Below are positions 56,725-64,000 of a stretch of DNA of 64,000 nt, in pieces (within the stretch, counting starts at the first letter, position 1; the number at the start of each line of letters is the position of its first letter). Below the pieces are notes generated by a model. It saw only the letters and a program-made list of their open reading frames with translations. It did no database searches and was not told the origin of the DNA. The DNA comes from Deroplatys truncata (taxonomy: Eukaryota > Arthropoda > Insecta > Mantodea > Mantidae): contig CM060976.1 of NCBI GenBank assembly GCA_030765065.1, forward strand, positions 56,590,539 to 56,654,538, in the 5' to 3' direction. Made by a program: the position numbers and the translations under genes.

Positions 56725-56899
56725 GTCCGTAGTCTGGGGTACCATGGGCTCTAGATTTTCGGCATGTAAAAGAACCTCAAGCCTGGTATAGAGGCATCTG
56801 AGCAAAATTTCCGGTCTTTTACCCCAACATAGAATGGGACGCTAAGAAGCATAGCAGTTAAAGAGTGTCTATAAATAAAACTCAATTTAATTTTATTGC
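56725..56899 (+). repeat. SINE family A, copy 2 (head truncated)
   Basis: gtccgtagtctggggtacca then straight to gcatgtaaaagaacctcaag, agaggcatctgagcaaaatt, atgggacgctaagaagcata and the tail aaataaaactcaatttaatt; it lacks box B and about 115 bp compared with the 61388-61680 copy. Confidence 0.78.
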
Positions 56900-58135
56900 A
56901 TCTTGTACAATTATTTTTATACTAACATTATGAAGAGAGAAAATTTGTGTGTGTATGCGCGTGTGTATGTATTTATAGGAAAATCTCAGAAAACACTCAA
57001 CCCATTTTGATAATTCTTTCACCATTGAAAAGCCCTACTTTTAGGTGGATGTAGGCTAGAAGACAGCTTATTCCAATTCCTAAATGCTTAAATGATTAAA
57101 AAGAATTTACAAGGCCTGATACTGGAATGCAAACATCTTGTGTCAAAAGATCCTTCTTCGCAAGCGTGTTTTGTTTTTTCGTTGAGAACGCCATGAACGT
57201 TTTATACCAAGGCCATGTTGGTATGAAACAGCTGATATTACTCCACAGAAATACCAAATATGTAAATACCAAAATTGGTGCTTAACCGACCTTTTTAGTT
57301 AATGCGCGCCAAAAAATGTATGGACAACGACGGTGGCCAGTTACAGCATCTCCTATCATAAAGTTGGTAAGTAAAGCCCTTAAAAGTAGTTTTAAAAATG
57401 TTGTTATGGTTTCATCCGCGCCTTCCTATGATAGCGGCAGACGGCAACGAGCGCCGAGGACGCGGACAGGAAAAACACCGCGCAGGCAGTTTGTAGTTTT
57501 TTGGCTCTCCCTATATAACGAGTGGTAAAGGGTACTCAACTCCTAAGGGGGAAAAATGGAATACCGAGGAGGAGAATTGTCGAAAGATGAGAGGAAAGTG
57601 AGGAAACAGTTGTTTTCGGTTGAAAGAAGATGCTTTTTCGAAATGGTTACAACCAGCTGAAGACAGTGCAAAAGCAAAGCAGTAAATTTATTTATTTACA
57701 TTTTACTAAGAAATGTGCAACGATTAAATTCATTTTATGTTAATCACTCACTTAATCAAAATATAAATGATGCCACTAAAATAGGAATAAATTAACAAAC
57801 AGAGCAACTATAATAATGTTTTTCTCCATGACTTATAGCATTGAATTGATATAATGTATTTTTGTAGCGGAATTTCTTTTTCGACTTTATAGCGAGATTG
57901 AATGTTTTTTGGTTGGCAACATGTAGGCGGGTGAGAATGACTTATTCTCCTCTAGTGAGCGATTCACTCCAGTGACTGGGGTGAGGAGCGGTGGATCCTC
58001 TTCATACTTGGTGCAATTTTCCTGCTGGTTGTTGACTCCACTCAAGCTTCCATTTTCGTATTGGTGCTTCGGAGAAGTGATTTACATCAGAGAATGGGGT
58101 TGGAATGTTCGTTTGTTGGGTAACAGTATGGCATC
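56900..58135. other. Unassigned non-coding sequence
   Basis: GC-richer patch at 57415-57500 (agcgccgaggacgcggacag); no gene or named repeat recognised. Confidence 0.35.
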
Positions 58136-58139
58136 CTTA

Positions 58140-58212
58140 ACAGCTTTATCGAACTTTTGGGTGAAATGCAATACTCCTTTACTTACTATAGGTAAGTAGT
58201 AGATAAAGTAGT
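58140..58212 (+). repeat. Dispersed repeat family X, copy 12 (3' end)
   Basis: tcgaacttttgggtgaaatg to cttactataggtaagtagta and gataaagtag; only the last ~70 bp of the unit. Confidence 0.7.
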
Positions 58213-59840
58213 AAGATAAAAAGTGCAGATATTTCATTCGAAGCAATATACACAGATGATCACTATTTAATGCTTGGAAAAATAGAAGACCAGGAAAGCA
58301 AAAGACAGTTGTATCTGTTTGTAACGGTAGAAAATGTTATTTTCTCAAGGTTAATTACGGGTATATCCCAAATAGTTATATAAAGAAAGAAATTTGTGTC
58401 CAGCATAAGATCAGAAATTTTTTATTAAGAACGTAGGATATTACTTTTAGACAGTCGAAGGTAAAAGAAGCACTTTTAAAGGTAGGCGACATTAATTAAA
58501 ATAAGAAAGTATGCCATTGAGTGGTTACCAACTTTGATTTCCTGACTGATGTGAAGATTATTATCCTAGTAACTTGGGTTGTTGATGTAATGGCGCATAA
58601 TTTAAATGCAGTAATTATGGAATCTAGAGAATAACCGAAATTTTAAAAGCAGCGGAGAGAGTAAAATTAAAATTGCTGTCAAGAAGGTCAAGGAAACAGT
58701 ATGAAATAGTATATAACAGACCTCTTCAATGATGCAAAGTAAGAAACGTACAAATTAATCATAGTGAAAATGTGCTGTTAAAATATTTTAAAGATCAAGC
58801 CAAAACATGCATAACTTCACATTGTGGGAAAATTACTCTGTGATCAAACTGTGCAACGATGTTAAAGACAACAAATACATTAAGACAACAAACTAATAGC
58901 ATTTTTGAAACGGACGTGTGAAGGTTAGAAACGAATTATTCTCATAGCCTTTTTGTATAATGTTTTTCTTTCCTAACTCATATTGTCAGCACTGATGCTA
59001 AAAAGAAACAAGTAACCTTACAACCATGCTGAGCATTACAGATACGAAATAAGTAAAAAAAAAAAAAGAAATCTAATTCATAATCTATAATTTCTCTATA
59101 AATATCCACAAATGTCTAAAAAAGTAGTGCTGGTTGAGCCAATAGTTGTAATCTGTTTAATTTTAATAACCTTTGGTGGTGTACTTTGACGTAAGTTATA
59201 GGTATGTCACTAAAGGATTTACTACACGCAGTTTTTAAACAGATTTCCCTAGAGGACATGGATCGGACCCTACCTTGGCATATATAAATGAAAAGGTATA
59301 TTTACAGTATTCACTGTTATAGAACATATGTCTCCCTTTATTTTCCAACCGTTAAGTTGAGCCTGCAAGTATATTTGTTTTCTCATTATCAAGACTTGGA
59401 AATATTAGTGTTTATTTTCTTTCACACAAGATTTCTTTTCCACATTTAACTTTGTATAATATAGTAGCTGAGCAACAAAGAACCGTATATATTCAATTCA
59501 ATGGTCTTTCACAATTTTAACTATATATATAATCTGTAAATTAAAAAATAGTTTGTAACATTTTGTTGCTTTAACAGTATATATACAATTTGATTCCTCC
59601 AGGAAAACTTAAGAATTCAAATATTCTTTTTATTGTACACTTTACAGTTTTAACATTTGTTTGAAACTAATTCACAAAATGGTTCTCTTTACATGCCATA
59701 TTCGCTTTACATTTATATGTAAGTATCTTTCGTTCCTCCACTATGCACCGTGGCCTACCATCACGAATCTTTGGCAGTAATTTTGAAGGTATTACTCACC
59801 GAAATGTGTAAATTACAAACATTTTAACAAATCCAAACAA
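58213..59840. other. Unassigned AT-rich sequence
   Basis: No coding or element signal recognised. Confidence 0.35.
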
Positions 59841-59862
59841 TATATATATATATATATATATA
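59841..59862. repeat. (TA)n microsatellite
   Basis: Eleven TA units. Confidence 0.95.
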
Positions 59863-59864
59863 TG

Positions 59865-60275
59865 ATGCCTCTCAATTACCACCGCGAATGTCGCCCAGAC
59901 GTGTACGTAATCGTCCTCTCTTATGGCGACTAACTGCCCTTCTTTGACCTGCTGGGAAAGTCCTCTTTGCTGTTTCCTGCATCGTCCACTAGAGCTGCTG
60001 CCGTGCGATTGGTCCTCAAGTAGATCAATCAGAATGCCTTATAGCGGGATATTACTAGGTACACATGACGTCATCGCTACTGCAGGTCCAAAATCTCTAG
60101 AATTTAGCAAAGCTACAGTGATAACTAGACGAAATGGGGAGAAGGAGCATCCAAACGGCTCAACACTACAAACCCCCCCCCCCCCAACAGGAACACTGGC
60201 GGCAGCTGCGGCAACACCTCATACTTCCATTTCCCAGCAGGCAAACATGAAAAATTACAGAGAATATAAGAGCTA
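59865..60275 (-). repeat. Possible 3' LTR of the Gypsy relic
   Basis: GC-richer than its surroundings, with a C11-12 run near 60174. On the - strand there is a TATA-like cgctataaggcat near 60040. Position downstream of the - strand integrase fits a 3' LTR, but neither border nor a second LTR was identified. Confidence 0.3.
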
Positions 60276-61184
60276 AGCAATACACGACGGTAATCCAGAG
60301 GCAAAAACCAATATATTATATATAAGCTCAGACGGTAGGACCGGAGATAGGGGAGGCATGTGTGCAAAAGTCGAAAGATGACATCAAAAGAGGCGGGAGG
60401 ACTTAGAATGTAAATAAAATATAGCAGAAATAATAGGTAAAAGGACATAAAACCAGCATATAAGGGGGCATCAGATCATAAAACGAACATACAGTCCAAA
60501 TAAAGGACCAAAATTAGACAATAACCACACATGTTCCTCTGGAGAATAGAGATATACAGAATAATGCAACAATAATTCCTAATATAGCAAGGAAGCACAT
60601 TATAAACTGAAAATAAATTTATAAAAGGGAAATCAATATACAGCATATAAAATACGTGCCCTATGAGATCTCCATTACAAACTAAAGGTAATAAATAACT
60701 AAGAATTAGAATAATAAAAACGGTAGTTAACACTTAAAATATATAATAAAGGCTTTACAATACAGATCTGTACACAACAGTGCACGTCTGGCCAGGAAAT
60801 AATAATAATTACGCCTTTATTAATTCTATGGGGCCCCCTTACCGATATAAGAAAATATATATAAAATCAACTAAAGAAAACAATAATTCTACAAGAAATA
60901 CACCTCGAGGACACGGCGAACACAAAACATAAACACAACACAGAACAAGAAAGGAAATACATATAAAACAAAAGCAATAAAAGGAAAGGACAAATTCACA
61001 GTACGCAGGGACACGCTAGTGAAAAAGGCCAAGCTCGTGGGTAAGAAGCCGAACATCAAGCACGAGCTTGGTCTAAAGAATTCCTCTGCGGACTGCAGTG
61101 AGAGGCCGAGCTGCAAAAAAAAAAAAAAATAAAATAAAAAAATAAATAAATACAAAAAATAAAATAATAAAAATAAATAAATTG
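60276..61184. other. A-rich non-coding sequence
   Basis: Poly-A/AAT-rich stretch at 61105-61180 produces a Phe-rich spurious frame on the - strand. No recognised coding sequence. Confidence 0.4.
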
Positions 61185-61387
61185 TAGGAATCGCCTTCAG
61201 TTACGGAGATAGTGTTTCCGGTTACACAATCCTGCAACAAAAAGGAAACCTGATTAACAATTTAAATAATCTTATACGGACCGTGAAAAGGTTGTGCCAA
61301 CTTGTGTGTAAAAGCTCGTGTAGCATCACTCTGAGGATGAGTGCCCAAGAACACGAGGTCGCCCACGGAAAAGGACGCCGGAATAGG
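61185..61387 (-). pseudogene. Gypsy-type integrase C-terminal domain
   Basis: - strand: PIPASFSVGDLVFLGTHPQS then DATRAFTHKLAQPFHGPYKI, matching F-x-V-G-D-L-V-x-L-x-T-H-P and K-L-A-x-x-x-x-G-P-y of Ty3/Gypsy integrases. After a stop come VNQVSFLL and a D-x-x-T-G-x-T-I-S-V segment. It continues the integrase at 62828-63640, separated by a SINE and hAT fragments. Host of the SINE target duplication (61374-61387). Confidence 0.78.
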
Positions 61388-61680
61388 AAAAAAAAAATTG
61401 AGTTTTATTTATGGACGCTCTTTAACTACTATGGTTCTTAGCGTCCCATTCTATATTGGGCGTGAAACACCTGTAATTTTGCTCAGAGGCCTCTTTATCA
61501 GGCTTGAGGTTCTTTTACGTGCCGTAAATCTACGACACGGGACCACCGGCTTTACTTCCCTTCCGAAGGAAGCCGTGCTAACGATTTTTACGCCCGAAAA
61601 AATCCATCGCCCTCCGCCGGGTTTGAACCCGCGACCTTGGGAACTAGAGGCTAGCACGGTACCACTAGTCCACGGAGGAC
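61388..61680 (-). repeat. SINE family A, full-length copy with target duplication
   Basis: - strand: head tcctccgtggactagtggta (box A), gtcgcgggttcaaacccggc (box B), then the body shared with the copies at 15261 and 56725 and an A-rich tail ending aaactcaatttttt. Flanked by gacgccggaatagg (61374-61387) and gacaccggaatagg (61681-61694), a 14-bp target duplication with one change. About 293 bp, the reference copy. Confidence 0.9.
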
Positions 61681-61888
61681 GACACCGGAATAGGATTGTG
61701 ATTATTAGGCTTCGGACACGGTTGCTGTCTCGTTGCACTTTGACTGGAAAACAGTTACGTGCGCACAGGGTTTCACCTAGACCTACCCCTCCCCAAGCAC
61801 TGCCAGTCATTCACTCTAAGCAAGCGATCAGTATATATACAGCCTGTTCTGAAGTTACGAAGTCCGGTCGTTGATAGCTGACAAAACA

Positions 61889-62625
61889 TGTCGAAAACAA
61901 CCAGTAAGAAGAGTGTCTTACTTGTAAATGAATATGGACGCGAGTATGTTGATGTAAGAGGGGAAAATATATTTTGTAAAGTATGCCAGATTGAAATCAA
62001 AGGAGAGAGAAGGGTTTTTATTGCAAGACACTGTAAATCTTAAAAAAAAAAGTACAAAATATTACGTTGCTTCCTAGAAATGAGGTGGTGAGGATATATA
62101 TTATCCACATCAGAAACCATGAACTCGTGTAGCAAACCGAAGCTTACAGGGATTCGTCTGACATGATGGTAAGCACAAATATCCCAATTAATAAGCTACA
62201 AAATTCTGCTTTTAAAACAATTCTGGAGAAGTGCACAGCTATGAAATTTCCTTGTGAGTCTACCTTACGCAAATGTTATTTGTTTTTGTCATACATGGCA
62301 ATACCAGAGTTCTTGAAGCTTGTCGATAATTTGTCACAACACTTTACAGAAGTAGATAAATGTTCTGCTGCTGAAACAGCACAGCAGAAACTCAAGAGTG
62401 TTTAAGATAAAAACCCAGGATATGCAAATATGTGCCGTATTTGGCATTAACAATAATATCATTAATGTTAAAAATAACATTATTGTAAATAATGAAAATG
62501 CATGCGTTTCCCAGAGGTGTGTGACGTTCGTCAGTTTCGTTTTGCACTAGTAACATCATGTGATGTGGAGCGGAGCTTTTCAAGATATAAACTTTTTTGA
62601 GTTTGAGAAGACGTTTTGCTTTTGA
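61889..62625 (+). pseudogene. hAT-superfamily transposase fragments, internally deleted
   Basis: + strand: MSKTTSKKSVLLVNEYGREY, then FCKVCQIEIKGERRVF and ARHCKS (N-terminal zinc finger); MMVSTNIPINKLQNSAFKTI, LEKCTAMKFPCESTLRKCYL (62163-62290), matching a common hAT block that follows the zinc finger; then, after loss of the catalytic core, FRFALVTSCDVERSFSRYK (about 62545-62600), the C-terminal hAT dimerisation motif. Both ends are present but the middle is gone and there are stops, so it is non-functional. It lies within the Gypsy relic. Exact borders were not found. Confidence 0.8.
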
Positions 62626-62827
62626 TACATTGTAATCCGTTGTGATAGTTATACAGGCATGTAAATCACGCATGAAACTGATTATTTCATCTGCCACAGT
62701 TCAGATTTATTATTTTGTTCAGGGTATTTATACTTTGTAATAAAAGCTTAAGTTTACTACAGAATTGTATACTTACTTCTGTGCCCACCTATACCTATAG
62801 CGTACATAGTACTTAGCACAGAAAAAC

Positions 62828-63640
62828 TCAGTAGCGCACGAGACTACTGCCTGTCCCCTCTCCGCTCGCTTGTAAACAAAGTAGCAGTATAATAGAAGTT
62901 AACTTACCTAAAGTCATATCCAAAGCCTTATGATTATACAGCTTAGCACGGCGTCGATGATCACGCTGTAAAGATTGCAAAGCGTAAATCGGCGGGGTCC
63001 AAAGAATCCGAGAACAATTCTGAAATGTTCCACACGTTACTAAGTGGGCAACAAGGTTCAAAGGTAAACATCAACTTGAAAGGTGTCTGCTGATGTGCCT
63101 CATGTACTGACGTGTTCAAAGTAAATTGAATCTCGGCGACGAATGACCTTTCGAGTGGAAGGAAATGAGCACGCTTTTAAGCGTGCGATTTACACGTTCC
63201 GCTAGTAAAGCCTCGGATAATATGGTGAGGTGTGCACAAAGTGAATACCCATGTCAAAAAGAAAGGTGCGAAATAATTGTGCACGGAAATAAGAAGCAGT
63301 ATCCGAAACTAAAATGTCTGGCGTACCAAAAGAGGAAAAAACTTCTGACAACACCGACATTGATGCAATAGCCGTAGCAGCTCTAATCGGCCGAAGCCAG
63401 ACAAACTTTGTGAAAGCGTCGATAACAACACACAAATACGCATATCCATGAGCAGTACGCGGTAGAAGACCTATAAAATCGAGAAAAAGGCTCTCCATTG
63501 CGTAGCGCGCAATTTTAGAGTTTAATAAACCAACTCGTGTATTTTGCGGTGGTTTAGAACGTAAACAGACCTCACAGAATCTCGCTTTTAAGTTTTGCTC
63601 ATAAATAACTATTTTCTAGATGTTAACCGACTTATGAGCC
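62828..63640 (-). pseudogene. Ty3/Gypsy integrase core
   Basis: - strand from 63600: FCEVCLRSKPPQNTRVGLL (end of the integrase zinc-binding region), then 63202-63498 MESLFLDFIGLLPRTAHGYA, LCVVIDAFTKFVWLRPIRAA (catalytic D at FLDFIG and the D of VIDAFTKF), FSSFGTPDILVSDTASYFRA (second catalytic Asp region) and MGIHFVHTSPYYP. Past a frameshift: ERVNRTLKS-like, then 62828-63061 with ALQSLQRDHRRRAKLYNHKA. Stops between blocks show decay. gag, protease and RT are absent or lie beyond 64 kb. Confidence 0.85.
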
Positions 63641-63769
63641 ATTTTCATACTGTTTAACTTGGTGGCTTTGGGAGTGGGATAATCTTGATACTCACCAGTT
63701 TCGTCCTAGTTTGTTGTATTGAAGTCAGGGATTTCTGTCTTATATATTTTTAAACAAATGCAAGTTTAA

Positions 63770-64000
63770 TTTATTACTTTCTCTACTGCGTAGAGTAAGT
63801 AGGGGGACTATTGCATTACACGCAAAAAATCGATACCAAGATTTCAACGGAAATATATGTTCTGAAGCCTCTGAATGTAAATAAAGCATTTTTGGAAACA
63901 CACCCGTGTGTGTCTCTGAACACCATAACTCAAAAACGAAGTGGATAAATACCAAATTTGGTATTTAGGTTCGATAACTTCCAAAGATGTATACGAACGT
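63770..64000 (-). repeat. Dispersed repeat family X, copy 13 (runs off the window)
   Basis: - strand 3' end: ctactcta at 63790, ccaagatttcaacggaaata, tgtgtgtctctgaacaccat and caccaaa-type continuing to the window edge. The 71-aa frame at 63740-63955 is one of its recurrent small frames. Confidence 0.78.

Noticed and set aside
60889..61155. Phe/Leu-rich 88-aa frame resembling a membrane protein
   Set aside because: Caused by A-rich low-complexity sequence on the other strand.
61610..61680. Functional tRNA gene on the - strand
   Set aside because: Boxes A and B are good but it is the head of a 293-bp SINE with its own target duplication.
1..64000. CRISPR arrays, operons or prokaryotic systems
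   Set aside because: No regularly spaced repeats, ribosome-binding sites or gene packing; the window is eukaryotic.

Overview
This is a stretch of animal nuclear DNA, almost certainly from an insect or other arthropod with a large, repeat-rich genome. The evidence is AT-rich non-coding sequence with GT/AG-flanked exons, no prokaryote-style gene packing, and dense relics of Tc1/mariner, piggyBac, hAT, Penelope, Jockey-like and Gypsy elements with tRNA-derived SINEs. The transposase types are ones common in insects. The exact order is my guess only; a polyneopteran such as a cockroach, termite or stick insect would fit.

Only one host gene is recognisable. Two exons on the + strand (5906-6149 and 11494-11591) encode a conserved C-terminal stretch of 5-oxoprolinase (OPLAH). 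They join across phase-1 splice sites. The last coding exon, expected to carry the glycine-rich tail of the enzyme, was not found downstream, so much or all of the remaining ~52 kb may be one giant intron or may run past the gene.

Region by region: 1-5.1 kb holds a + strand LINE reverse-transcriptase relic interrupted by a - strand LINE C-terminus, then a Penelope-like element split by a short mariner. 5.9-11.6 kb is OPLAH plus two Tc1/mariner-superfamily elements. 12.5-18.1 kb holds a second Penelope relic (RT plus GIY-YIG), SINEs and a Jockey-like relic. 18.56-23.5 kb is a nearly full-length LINE with both ORFs (404 and 1101 aa) open and a 30-nt poly(A) tail, so it is young. 23.5-29.1 kb has a pair of LTR-like direct repeats and copies of an unclassified dispersed repeat. 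29.3-32.2 kb is a piggyBac relic split by a 1226-bp Tc1 element. 33.1-34.8 kb is a 1711-bp hAT-like element with an exact 8-bp target duplication, itself inside a copy of the dispersed repeat. 36-43.1 kb has three further Tc1/mariner-superfamily elements. 44-58 kb carries more dispersed-repeat copies, SINEs, a solo LTR, LINE scraps and another Tc1. 59.8-63.7 kb is a - strand Gypsy-type integrase relic interrupted by a SINE (with target duplication) and hAT transposase fragments.

The most novel item is the dispersed repeat of about 0.9 kb, seen at least 13 times on both strands and matching no superfamily I recognise. The clearest biology is the nesting, which gives a relative order of insertion at several places. 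All element calls rest on reading the sequence and remembered family motifs; no database search was run.
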